From JAAEEP01 sp035529155 (GTDB taxonomy: Archaea > Thermoplasmatota > Thermoplasmata > Methanomassiliicoccales > JAAEEP01): 25,553 nt of DNA. Shown here one piece after another: positions 7,228 through 14,766 of this stretch. A program made the translations under genes and the position numbers. Position 1 is the stretch's first letter. Every line of letters starts with the position of its first letter. The notes beneath the pieces were generated by a model. It worked only from the letters and a program-made list of their open reading frames with translations, made no database searches and had not been told where the DNA came from. The DNA is taken from positions 1 to 25,553 of the forward strand of contig DATKXF010000047.1 in the NCBI GenBank assembly GCA_035529155.1, given 5' to 3'.

Positions 7228-8226
7228 TTAGAACCTATGATTCATTCCGACCATTGCAGAGGGTTTGCAACCCGTTATGATATCACTGGAGAAATCGAAG
7301 AGCACTTCCTCCTTCCCATCGGAAATGAGCACGAGTTTGTCGGAACTATCGATGCTTCCCACTACCGAGGCCGTCACCTCAACCTTTGCGAACATGTCGA
7401 TGACCTCCTCCGAGTTCTGAGACGGGCAGGTGACCACGAAACCGCAGCCCTGGTAGGCCATTACCCACTGGATGAAATCAGAATTCTCGGGTCGGGGTAA
7501 GCGATCTATGTCCACTGTTCCTCCCTTGGCACTGGTCTCAAGAAGCATGCCCAACGTCCCTATCGATCCAGGGTTGCTCATGTCCTTCCCCGAGTTGACC
7601 AGGCCCTTGCTGGAGATCTTGTTCATGACAATCACCTGTTCTCTCACCAGCTGGCTGTCTTTCATGGTTGTGGTATCCCAGGCATATGGAAGGGCCTCGG
7701 GATAGAAACCGTCCAGGTCCATGGCGAATATGATGTCGTCACCGACCTTGGCCGTATGACTGTAGATGACCTCTTTCTTCTTAGCCGTACCCAGTATGGC
7801 GACATCTATGGCATGGTACTCGCAGTCAGGATGGGTGTGTCCTCCCACTATAGGGACTCCAAATTTCTTGACCGCCACCTCCACCCCCCTCATCACCTGG
7901 GCACATATCTTGAAATCCTTCATGGAGATGATATCGACCATTGCGATCGGTATCCCGCCCATTGCTGCGATGTCATTGATATTGACCAGAACGGAATAGT
8001 AACCTGCGTAGTACGGACTGGCCTTCATAAGGGGTTCCATTATGCCATCTGCGGCTAGAAGTAGAACGGAATCACCATATTCCAGTACGGCGCAATCTTC
8101 ACCACAGGAAGCAAGGACCTTGTTTTGGCCGATCGAGGGAATGAAGTGCATGACCTCCGAGATGCTCCTCTTCCGCGTTACCCCAGGATGATTCCTGATA
8201 GCCTTTGCAAGGTCCCTAAGGTCCAT
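7228..8226 (-). CDS. AIR synthase-related protein, similar to methanogenesis marker 2
   Basis: A 332-residue PurM/ThiL/SelD-fold protein. The N-terminal ATP-binding half shows GEDCAVLEYGDSVLLLAADG and SVLVNINDIAAMGGIPIAMV. A middle GVPIVGGHTHPD loop and a C-terminal domain with NPGSIGTLGMLLETSAKGG complete the AIRS/AIRS_C pattern. The opening NHPGVTRKR is reminiscent of the family called methanogenesis marker protein 2; that link is from memory and moderate. Members of this superfamily use ATP to activate carbonyl, phosphate or selenide substrates, and the substrate here is unknown. The start at 8226 is preferred to one 14 codons upstream: a TATA box at 8249-8257 would begin transcription almost exactly at this ATG, and no SD is present. 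Confidence 0.85.
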   Translation of the reverse strand: MDLRDLAKAIRNHPGVTRKRSISEVMHFIPSIGQNKVLASCGEDCAVLEYGDSVLLLAADGIMEPLMKASPYYAGYYSVLVNINDIAAMGGIPIAMVDIISMKDFKICAQVMRGVEVAVKKFGVPIVGGHTHPDCEYHAIDVAILGTAKKKEVIYSHTAKVGDDIIFAMDLDGFYPEALPYAWDTTTMKDSQLVREQVIVMNKISSKGLVNSGKDMSNPGSIGTLGMLLETSAKGGTVDIDRLPRPENSDFIQWVMAYQGCGFVVTCPSQNSEEVIDMFAKVEVTASVVGSIDSSDKLVLISDGKEEVLFDFSSDIITGCKPSAMVGMNHRF

Positions 8227-8248
8227 GGCCACGAGTATGGGCTTTAGA

Positions 8249-8257
8249 GATAAATAG
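8249..8257 (-). promoter_or_regulatory. TATA box of the AIR synthase-like gene (leaderless)
   Basis: CTATTTATC on the minus strand is centred about 27 bases before ATG 8226, with no SD between. This spacing indicates a leaderless mRNA and fixes the start codon. Confidence 0.6.
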
Positions 8258-8347
8258 ATTCTTGACAATGAACGATTGGCTTCCGCCTAATTGACTCAAT
8301 ATATTTACTGAAGGGCAGAGGGACCTAAGTTCAAACGTCCAAGGAAA

Positions 8348-8941
8348 TCAAATACCAAGTCTGGTCTGCTTGGTTTCCTTAACAAGGTGAGAGAGCCCGT
8401 AATCCTCGTTGATTATAGATTCCAAGATCTCCAGGTAAACTTCAGGAAAATCCCTCTGAGGTATGAATGCCCTGTTACTGTTTGCAATCTTGAACCCAGT
8501 GGATGTCAGGAATTTCTTGGCTTCTTGTCTCTCTTCTATGGTAGCAATTTTACCATTTGGCTCATCTCTTATCCCTGTTCTCTTGAACTCCTCCTCAAAA
8601 ATTACCCTGCCGAAGAGTTTGCTAAGACAGAACAATGAAATCTCATTGGCCTCTTCAGAGGATGTACTTCTCTCCAAGGCTCTTTCTCCCACGATCTCAT
8701 AAATATCCTTCTTCCTAACCTTTGCTGGCAGATAGATCTTAGCGGGGGGGACCTCTCTCTCCTTCAATATCTTCATATCCGCAAGGGCACGAAGATATCC
8801 AGTGAGTATGAGGCGATGGAACTTATATCCTCTTTTCTCCAATTCTTTGGACAAAGCGCTGATCGATTTTCCATCTTTCTTTAGTAGTTCAAAGATTATT
8901 AAGTTGAGTTCCTTTTCTGGATGGAACGCTTGATCACCAAT
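8348..8941 (-). CDS. Predicted winged-helix DNA-binding protein divergent from nrdD
   Basis: The family is not recognised. The N-terminal part (KELNLIIFELLKKDGKSISA, then LSKELEKRGYKFHRLILTGY and LRALADMKILKERE) has the helix-helix-recognition-helix-wing pattern of a winged HTH. A mixed, charged C-terminal domain of about 120 residues follows. No ATG, GTG or TTG lies before the HTH; the first TTG (8854) would delete its first helices. I extend to an ATT at 8939-8941, about 24 bases after a TATA-like CTTATTAG; the start is uncertain and a small frameshift is possible. Its position, divergent from nrdD across repeated GGTAAC motifs, suggests a regulator of that gene and of itself. That role is inference. 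Confidence 0.6.
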   Translation of the reverse strand: MGDQAFHPEKELNLIIFELLKKDGKSISALSKELEKRGYKFHRLILTGYLRALADMKILKEREVPPAKIYLPAKVRKKDIYEIVGERALERSTSSEEANEISLFCLSKLFGRVIFEEEFKRTGIRDEPNGKIATIEERQEAKKFLTSTGFKIANSNRAFIPQRDFPEVYLEILESIINEDYGLSHLVKETKQTRLGI

Positions 8942-9013
8942 ATGGTAACAATATTGGTAACTAATAAGCCTTTCTCGAGGTAATAACGGGGTTTATTTGT
9001 TACCTTATTAGTA
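8941..9013. promoter_or_regulatory. Shared control region with GGTAAC repeats and a 9-bp inverted repeat
   Basis: Between the divergent winged-helix gene and nrdD, GGTAAC occurs at 8944-8949 and 8956-8961, and inverted (GTTACC) at 8999-9004. ACTAATAAG (8960-8968) is an exact inverted copy of CTTATTAGT (9004-9012). The first two copies lie over the likely start of the winged-helix gene, and the third is about 35 bases before the nrdD TATA box. This arrangement is what operators for a divergently encoded regulator would look like. Binding is inferred. Confidence 0.6.
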
Positions 9014-9035
9014 TTCTAACTGGATTCAAAAATAG

Positions 9036-9047
9036 CTTTATTTAAAG
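9036..9047 (+). promoter_or_regulatory. TATA box of nrdD
   Basis: CTTTATTTAAAG at 9036-9047 is a good archaeal TATA element. It predicts transcription from about 9070, giving a leader of roughly 45 nt before ATG 9114. Confidence 0.6.
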
Positions 9048-9113
9048 AGGGAAATAGCAAAATTTACTCTACGGCGGGGATGCGCTTGGATCCCGTTTTG
9101 GGAAGTGGACAGA

Positions 9114-11219
9114 ATGAAAGCAGCAGAGCATATGCACGATCATAAAGAACTTCATTCCGATGATAAGGAATCTACGGAATTGTCCCTATTCGTAAGGACA
9201 TCAGATGAAGAGATAAAGAAGTGGGACAAATCGAGGATATACGACGCTTTGGTAAGGGAGACAGACATTAGTCTGGACGCTGCCCGAATCGTTGCGACCG
9301 AGGTCGAGAAACTGATCGCGGAACTCGAGCTTGACATCGTTACAGCGCCCTTGATTAGGGAGCTGACAAACGCCAAGCTCGTGGAGTATGGTTTGGCAAG
9401 GATCAGAAAGCAGCACACTCGACTTGGTGTTCCACTGTATGATGCCCGTCACATCATCATGTCCCCAAACAAGGAGAATGCCAATGTTCCACATGGGCCA
9501 GAGGCTACTAATCTTACACTCTCTGAGAGGATAAAAAAGGAATTTGCTCTGATTGAAGTATTCAGCCAGGAGATGGCGGATGCGCACATGAAGGGCGACA
9601 TACATCTGCATGACCTGGGTATGGTGGATCGTCCTTACTGCAGCGGTCAATCGATAGAGTATGTGAAGAAGTTCGGACTCAATCTACCCAACGCTATCTC
9701 CATTGCGAAACCGGCAAAGCATCCCGAGGTGCTTATCGAACAGATAATAAAGTTCTCGGCAGCACTGCAAGGACACTTCGCGGGGGCTATAGGATGGGAT
9801 GCGTTCAACATCTTTCTTGCACCATACCTGGAAGGTATCGAGTATTCCAGGATGAAGCAGCTTGCCCAGATCCTCGTTTTCGAATTTGCCCAGCAAGCAG
9901 TCGCCAGGGGAGGCCAATCGATATTCAGTGATCTGAACCTCTACTGGGAGATACCAGACCATTTCGTGGGTGTACCCGCCATAGGTCCAAAGGGAGAATT
10001 TACAGGGCAGAACTATGAGGATTATCTCGATGAGAGTCAGAGTTTCATCGATGCCCTGTTCGATGTATACATGGAAGGGGATGCTCTGGGGAGGCCATTC
10101 TTCTTCCCCAAGCCCAATGTCCATATGACGGAGAAGTTTTTCCGTACAGAAGGCAGCGATCAGTTCTTGGAGAAGATATCCCAGGTTGCAGCGGAGAAGG
10201 GAAATACATACTTCGTTTTTGATCGTGGCGATACTGCGAAGATTAGCGAGTGTTGCAGATTGACTTTCAAACTTGACAAGAGCGACCTCGAAGATGCCAA
10301 GACTCCCTGGAAGATGCGGTATTCCGCGATGCAGAATGTCACCCTGAATCTTCCCAGGATGGCATTCGAGGCGCATCAGGACGATACCAGGCTCAATGAG
10401 CTTATCAGGGAACGGATGGAGATGGTGGCAAAGGCGCATGTCCAGAAGAAGGAGTTCATAACTCAGCTCCTGGGTATGGGGAAAATGGGCCCCCTATCAC
10501 TGCTGACCATGAATCTCGATGGTGAACCATATTATCGACTGGACAAAGCCTCTTTCTTGGTAGGAATGGTCGGACTCAACGAGCTAGTCCAGTATCATAC
10601 TGGAGAGGAGCTGCACGAGTCCAAGGATGCACTAAAGTTCGGTCTGAGGGTAATAGCCTCGATGAAGAAGGAGGCCGAGAGCATTGGCGAGAAGTACGGT
10701 ATACGAATGCCGTTGGAGCAGACCCCCGCCGAGAGTACGGCATACCGCTTTGCCAAATTGGATATGAAGTACTTCCCACTGCAAGCCCCCACCGTCATAA
10801 GGGGGAACAGGACCACGGGGGAGATCTACTACACCAATTCCACCTACCTGAATGTTGGGGCTAAAATTGGTGCAATTGAGAGGGTCAAGATGGAAGGGCT
10901 GTACCACCCGCTGATAGAGGCAGGCGCGCTGACACATGTCTGGCTCGGTGAGTCGAAACCATCGGCAGAGAGTATCGCTGCCTTTGTCAAGAAGACATTC
11001 CACAACACCCAGAATGCTCAGATCGCGTTCAGCCCTGAATTTACTTCCTGCCTTGACTGCGGGCAGACTATGAGGGGCCTACATGAGACGTGCCCCAAAT
11101 GCCAATCACCCAACGTGGAAGGCATCACCCGTGTGACTGGATTCTTCTCAAAGATCAGTAGCTGGAACAAAGGAAAATTAGGAGAACTTAAGGAAAGACA
11201 TCGATCAGTCCTCAACTAA
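9114..11219 (+). CDS. nrdD: Anaerobic (class III) ribonucleoside-triphosphate reductase
   Basis: NrdD reduces ribonucleotides to deoxyribonucleotides under anoxic conditions using a glycyl radical. From ATG 9114 it is 701 residues. An N-terminal ATP-cone-like region (about 25-115) precedes the barrel with HLHDLGMVDRPYCSGQ and the ISECCRLTFKL segment. The C-terminal zinc site is CLDCGQTMRGLHETCPKC. The radical loop is ITRVTGFFSKISSWNKGKLG with the radical Gly at about 676. An in-frame GTG lies three codons earlier at 9105; ATG is preferred because GGGAAGTGG, the only SD-like sequence, overlaps that GTG. No NrdG activase gene is adjacent, although the enzyme needs one. A T-rich terminator follows. 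Confidence 0.97.
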   Translation: MKAAEHMHDHKELHSDDKESTELSLFVRTSDEEIKKWDKSRIYDALVRETDISLDAARIVATEVEKLIAELELDIVTAPLIRELTNAKLVEYGLARIRKQHTRLGVPLYDARHIIMSPNKENANVPHGPEATNLTLSERIKKEFALIEVFSQEMADAHMKGDIHLHDLGMVDRPYCSGQSIEYVKKFGLNLPNAISIAKPAKHPEVLIEQIIKFSAALQGHFAGAIGWDAFNIFLAPYLEGIEYSRMKQLAQILVFEFAQQAVARGGQSIFSDLNLYWEIPDHFVGVPAIGPKGEFTGQNYEDYLDESQSFIDALFDVYMEGDALGRPFFFPKPNVHMTEKFFRTEGSDQFLEKISQVAAEKGNTYFVFDRGDTAKISECCRLTFKLDKSDLEDAKTPWKMRYSAMQNVTLNLPRMAFEAHQDDTRLNELIRERMEMVAKAHVQKKEFITQLLGMGKMGPLSLLTMNLDGEPYYRLDKASFLVGMVGLNELVQYHTGEELHESKDALKFGLRVIASMKKEAESIGEKYGIRMPLEQTPAESTAYRFAKLDMKYFPLQAPTVIRGNRTTGEIYYTNSTYLNVGAKIGAIERVKMEGLYHPLIEAGALTHVWLGESKPSAESIAAFVKKTFHNTQNAQIAFSPEFTSCLDCGQTMRGLHETCPKCQSPNVEGITRVTGFFSKISSWNKGKLGELKERHRSVLN

Positions 11220-11221
11220 AC

Positions 11222-11243
11222 CCCTTCTCCTTCTTCTTTTTTA
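11222..11243 (+). terminator. T-rich terminator after nrdD
   Basis: Directly after the nrdD stop the plus strand reads CCCTTCTCCTTCTTCTTTTTT, a pyrimidine and oligo-T tract typical of archaeal termination. The next small gene probably has its own promoter (GATATAC near 11287-11293). Confidence 0.55.
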
Positions 11244-11332
11244 ATAGAGCAAGGATCCTATCCTCACTATTCGATCAAACGAAGTTGATATACGATCTAT
11301 CTTGATGGTACTTACAAGGACGGTGTGAACGC

Positions 11333-11581
11333 CTGACCAAGGTAAGAATCGGTGAACATCGATACATCAATGTAAGCCGCAGAAGTCTGTGCGATAGCTG
11401 CGAGATCACTCTCTGTGACCAGAATCGCAGCATACGGGTCATGGACTGCGAGAATTTCCGCCCGATATACTTTGCCTTCAAGAGATGTTCCAGGTGTGAG
11501 GCCGTATTCGACGTTTTCTCTAACATCAGCTCACTAGATCCAGTACTCTGCCCGACCTGCAACAAGGACAATAATCCATAA
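11333..11581 (+). CDS. Small zinc-ribbon protein with probable CTG start
   Basis: An 82-residue frame ends at TAA 11581. It contains RRSLCDSCEITLCDQNRSIR, MDCENFRPIYFAFKRCSRC and, 17 residues after that second CxxC, LCPTC. The last two CxxC pairs form a rubredoxin-like zinc ribbon, and the earlier C-x2-C-x5-C could bind a second metal. There is no ATG, GTG or TTG before the first cysteines. CTG at 11333 is chosen because GGTGTGA lies about four bases upstream; a TGA at 11303-11305 bounds the frame. The function is unknown. Dense, conserved-looking cysteines make it more credible than the opposite-strand frame. It lies just after nrdD but past a terminator. Confidence 0.6.
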   Translation: MTKVRIGEHRYINVSRRSLCDSCEITLCDQNRSIRVMDCENFRPIYFAFKRCSRCEAVFDVFSNISSLDPVLCPTCNKDNNP

Positions 11582-11597
11582 TGAAAATGAATTAGGG

Positions 11598-13205
11598 TTA
11601 AAATACCCGCGGCCCTATCAATTGCCATATGATCAAGAACAGCACGACCATCGCCAGTCCCAGGGTGATGCTCCCAACGTATCTCTCTATTTCCTCTTGA
11701 GATGCGTTCCTCTTCAATCTCCTTACGATAGAATCGATTCCATCACGGAAAAGATAGCCACCATCCAGGGGTACTGCGGGAAGGACGTTCGTCATTCCCA
11801 CCATGAGGTTGATCCAGAATATCCAGTAGAACGAGTTCGCAAGTATCCAGAAGAGATCAACCGGAAGAGCTCCAAGGACTCCGGTCACATCGAATAATTC
11901 TGTGATAGGCGATTGAACGGGAGCCAATCCTCTAAATGGAAGGGCAATGTAGATGATGAATCCACTGAACAGATCTCCAGCAGAGGTTGCCCCCTCAAAG
12001 GGATTGCGAAGCACCGTGAGTAGTACTTCGGGAGAGGTGGTACCTACACCTAGAAAAGCGCTGTTCACGCCTAAGAATCCCTTATCCAGTTCATCGCCCG
12101 GGTCTACTCCAATACTCCTCAGATACTCATTTTTGCTAGTCAGGGTCACCTGATGAATACTGGTCACAGGAAGATAGCTCTGGGTCGTATCATTCCAGGA
12201 CATCACAGTGACATTGACGGTCTGCTGGGGGTGGGTTCTTGACATAGCCTCTGTAAAATCATCCGGATTGTACAGCACTGTGTCGTTGATCGACTGCAAT
12301 ATCATCCCTGTTTTAATTCCCGCATCCGAGGCGGGAAGACCCTTTGATGAAGAGGTGATCGCCACACCTGAATAGAACTGATTATTAAACCCCTGACTCT
12401 TGAAGAAATACTTGACCGAAACCAGATTGCCCGGATACGGGGCATCGATGTCGTTCAGATCATCTGGATCGACCACAACGATCCCACCGATCTCCACGAT
12501 CTGAGAACCGAACTCCAGGCCACCATGTAATGCTGGACTGTCACCAGCAACCGTTACCACCACTGGGCCGTCCCTGACGGGTACAACCGAAGAGAGAAAA
12601 ACCGTTGAGAACAGAAGGGCGCAGAACACCGCAACAATGATGTTCATAGAAGCCCCCACTGCGAAGACATTCATCCTCTTGCGCTTAGTGGTCTTCGAGA
12701 GCTCGTCTTCGTCAGGTTCTACGAAAGCCCCCATGGGGAATATGAAGAATATCAATCCCAGCGTCTTCAGCTTCAGGCCCCCTACCCTGGTCAGAATGCC
12801 GTGGGCGAACTCATGAAACACGATGGCAACAACCAGGCCCAGTATGCCGTACCAGATGGGTATCAGGGGATTGATTCCTGGAATCCCCAGGATCATCTCT
12901 GGTGTGGGGGCGCTCTCGGCTGGAATACTGCTTACAAGGGTGGCCTCCCATATGAGCAGGCTCATGATGAAGATCATGACGAGAAGGCAGAGAACCTTCG
13001 AGAAAATCGCGAATGCAAGCCAGAATCGGCGCGGTTTGGCGAGCTTATCGATGAAATTCTTTCCTTTTTCGGTTTTCCACATTAGGAATGGACCCCAGTT
13101 GGACAGCCCTATCTTCTCCAAGGTCCCCTTCTTCTTCAGACCGTAGACCAACGCGGTCCATCCAAGGATGACGATGAGTGCGATCAGGTAGGGGGTCAGG
13201 TCCAT
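11598..13205 (-). CDS. Site-2-protease-like membrane metallopeptidase (M50) with PDZ domains
   Basis: A 535-residue polytopic peptidase of the S2P/RseP type, which cuts substrates inside the membrane. The zinc motif HEFAH is at 131-135 inside a transmembrane helix (LVVAIVFHEFAHGI), and the third ligand is in the late motif LPAVPLDGGY (LDG at 480-482). Between them, extracytoplasmic segments contain two PDZ-like stretches (GDSPALHGGLEFGSQIVEIG and ASDAGIKTGMILQSINDTVL), more than many archaeal homologues. At least six hydrophobic helices are visible. The ATG start has GAGGAATTCG upstream and a TATA-like CTTTTAATAG near 13238-13247. Substrates are unknown; the neighbours give no anti-sigma-like partner. 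Confidence 0.92.
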   Translation of the reverse strand: MDLTPYLIALIVILGWTALVYGLKKKGTLEKIGLSNWGPFLMWKTEKGKNFIDKLAKPRRFWLAFAIFSKVLCLLVMIFIMSLLIWEATLVSSIPAESAPTPEMILGIPGINPLIPIWYGILGLVVAIVFHEFAHGILTRVGGLKLKTLGLIFFIFPMGAFVEPDEDELSKTTKRKRMNVFAVGASMNIIVAVFCALLFSTVFLSSVVPVRDGPVVVTVAGDSPALHGGLEFGSQIVEIGGIVVVDPDDLNDIDAPYPGNLVSVKYFFKSQGFNNQFYSGVAITSSSKGLPASDAGIKTGMILQSINDTVLYNPDDFTEAMSRTHPQQTVNVTVMSWNDTTQSYLPVTSIHQVTLTSKNEYLRSIGVDPGDELDKGFLGVNSAFLGVGTTSPEVLLTVLRNPFEGATSAGDLFSGFIIYIALPFRGLAPVQSPITELFDVTGVLGALPVDLFWILANSFYWIFWINLMVGMTNVLPAVPLDGGYLFRDGIDSIVRRLKRNASQEEIERYVGSITLGLAMVVLFLIIWQLIGPRVF

Positions 13206-13277
13206 CGAATTCCTCGCGACTCGCTTAACGGGAAGGCACTATTAAAAGGGTTGCCAGATAATCGACTTGGTAGTAAA

Positions 13278-13670
13278 TCAGTTCCTGTCCCAAGCTTCTT
13301 CCGATATCTCATCGTAGACAGCAGAGAAATCGTCCTTCTTCTCCTCTGGCTTCTCCTCTATTCGGGCCATGCGGAGGATTTGTTCCCTCTTTAGTATCCA
13401 ATAGTGGATCCTCCACAGCTTTCCTTTCTTGAGGTGAACCTCTTCCTGAGTTGTGGTGAGGAAACCTTCCTCTTCTAGCATGTAGAAAACATCTCGGTCC
13501 TCGGAGGTAAGTCGATTGTCGATCACTTCATCCGTGTACCCGAAGAACGACAGAAGATATTCGGCTAATTTCTCGATATCCTCTTCTGCCATCCCCTTCT
13601 TTCCTAGCGTGTTCTTCAACGCTAGAACTACATCCTCCATGCTTACGACCGTTACCCTCTCTCCCGCCAC
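13278..13670 (-). CDS. Small conserved archaeal protein, predicted winged helix (DUF6015-like)
   Basis: A 130-residue soluble protein. Its core (LGKKGMAEEDIEKLAEYLLS, then a DEVIDNRLTSEDRDVFYMLE segment and GFLTTTQEEV) has the helical plus wing pattern of small archaeal winged-helix proteins. A KLWRIHYWILKREQI motif and an acidic tail follow. It resembles the family I recall as DUF6015; this is not checked. The GTG start at 13670 sits about 23 bases after a TATA-like TGTTAATCT, consistent with a leaderless mRNA. The next ATG (13640) would remove ten residues. A role in transcription is possible but only a guess from fold. Confidence 0.7.
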   Translation of the reverse strand: MAGERVTVVSMEDVVLALKNTLGKKGMAEEDIEKLAEYLLSFFGYTDEVIDNRLTSEDRDVFYMLEEEGFLTTTQEEVHLKKGKLWRIHYWILKREQILRMARIEEKPEEKKDDFSAVYDEISEEAWDRN

Positions 13671-13715
13671 CGGAATGACATTTCCAGTAGATTAACATGT
13701 TGGATGAATACCGGT

Positions 13716-14420
13716 CTATGAAGTGATATCACTCTTGCTCTTTGATTCCACAAAACGCTTCAATATTGGGACGCCTGCTTCTACGCACCATAGAATGGAA
13801 AGTGCGACGACTCCCGTGAGGAAAGTGAAGTCTAATATTCCCCCCGCTCCCATTACCAGGCCAGTACCTCCCGATTCAAGCATTTCCGACAGATGAAGGA
13901 GATCACCACCAATGAGCATGCCGAGGCAGCCGGAGGCGAAGGCTATCGCCCCTCCCCTGATTATCACTGTCTCAGGTTCCTTGTTTCTTGTGAAGAAGAA
14001 ACCGCAAGCAGCTGCCACACCCGCGGGGATCAACCACAACGGGAAGAAGATGTAGGCCCCTCCATCCACGACCTGGGTCAATGGAAATCCGACAATCGCC
14101 ACCAGCCCGATCGATATCAGGGCGGCCGCATGATCCAGCCGGCGTGTTACCAGAAGGAAGATGACTATACCGGTCGGTATGAGCACCCCAGTCACATTGA
14201 GGTTGATCGATATGGGCTCTTCCATGATGCCCAGGTTGAGGAAGGAGAGCACGATCATTGCAATGACAGCAAGTATGGCATAGAAGATAATCTCGTCCCA
14301 GTCATCCCTTTCGGTGTAATCAACAAGGGATAGCTGGAAAACACCCATGACTGCCACCAACATGATGAGTGCGATTATGACGGCAGTAATTAATATGACC
14401 AGTGTTACACTAGCCGCCAT
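13716..14420 (-). CDS. DUF1614-like polytopic membrane protein
   Basis: A 234-residue protein with about seven hydrophobic segments. The pattern INLNVTGVLIPTGIVIFLL, a central GGAYIFFPLWLIPAGVAAA segment, LIGGDLLHLSEM and GAGGILDFTFLTG matches the DUF1614 family of integral membrane proteins of unknown function; the GADLLHL and GAGxxDxxFLTG motifs are its hallmarks. A TATA-like GTTAATATAGC (14444-14454) lies about 29 bases before ATG 14420 with no SD, suggesting a leaderless start. That TATA overlaps the last codons of the upstream gene, so this gene is probably transcribed separately from the transporter operon. Confidence 0.8.
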   Translation of the reverse strand: MAASVTLVILITAVIIALIMLVAVMGVFQLSLVDYTERDDWDEIIFYAILAVIAMIVLSFLNLGIMEEPISINLNVTGVLIPTGIVIFLLVTRRLDHAAALISIGLVAIVGFPLTQVVDGGAYIFFPLWLIPAGVAAACGFFFTRNKEPETVIIRGGAIAFASGCLGMLIGGDLLHLSEMLESGGTGLVMGAGGILDFTFLTGVVALSILWCVEAGVPILKRFVESKSKSDITS

Positions 14421-14444
14421 TAAAAAGAGCTAAGAGATGCCCAG

Positions 14445-14759
14445 CTATATTAACCTTTTATTTCCAAATAGAAAATCGAGGCCACCCCAGAGGTGGTGGA
14501 AGAGGTAGATCTCCAACATCACCAAGATCAACACCACAATTATTGGGACAAAGTAGGCCCATGATCCGGAAAGATATCGTGATATCTCGAGGGCCAGGAA
14601 AATATCTATGATCACGCAGAGGAGGACATACCACCACTTGGCGTAAGACTCCTTGAACCAATCACCCCAACTCTCATCCCTGTATTTCTTGGGGATCTCC
14701 TCCTCAGAAGGTTCCGTTGCGGAGACTCTTTCGACCTTTATCTGTCTCTTCCTGGCCAT
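14445..14759 (-). CDS. Small two-helix membrane protein at the end of the opp operon
   Basis: This 104-residue protein is not a recognised family. A basic/acidic N-terminal tail (MARKRQIKVERVSATEPSEE) is followed by KWWYVLLCVIIDIFLALEIS and YFVPIIVVLILVMLEIYLFH, two likely transmembrane helices with both ends in the cytoplasm. The ATG at 14759 is chosen: a longer open frame reaches into oppF but is only its shadow. The start lies seven bases after the oppF stop, so it is almost certainly co-transcribed with the peptide transporter. It may be an accessory or unrelated membrane protein. Confidence 0.7.
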   Translation of the reverse strand: MARKRQIKVERVSATEPSEEEIPKKYRDESWGDWFKESYAKWWYVLLCVIIDIFLALEISRYLSGSWAYFVPIIVVLILVMLEIYLFHHLWGGLDFLFGNKRLI

Positions 14760-14766
14760 GCCCAGC

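Noticed and set aside
9060..9113. Possible riboswitch in the nrdD leader
   Set aside because: The leader is only about 45 nt and shows no recognisable aptamer.
11275..11628. A 117-residue minus-strand open frame after the peptidase gene
   Set aside because: It is the antisense of the cysteine-rich zinc-ribbon frame and has low-complexity, unpatterned residues with no RBS.
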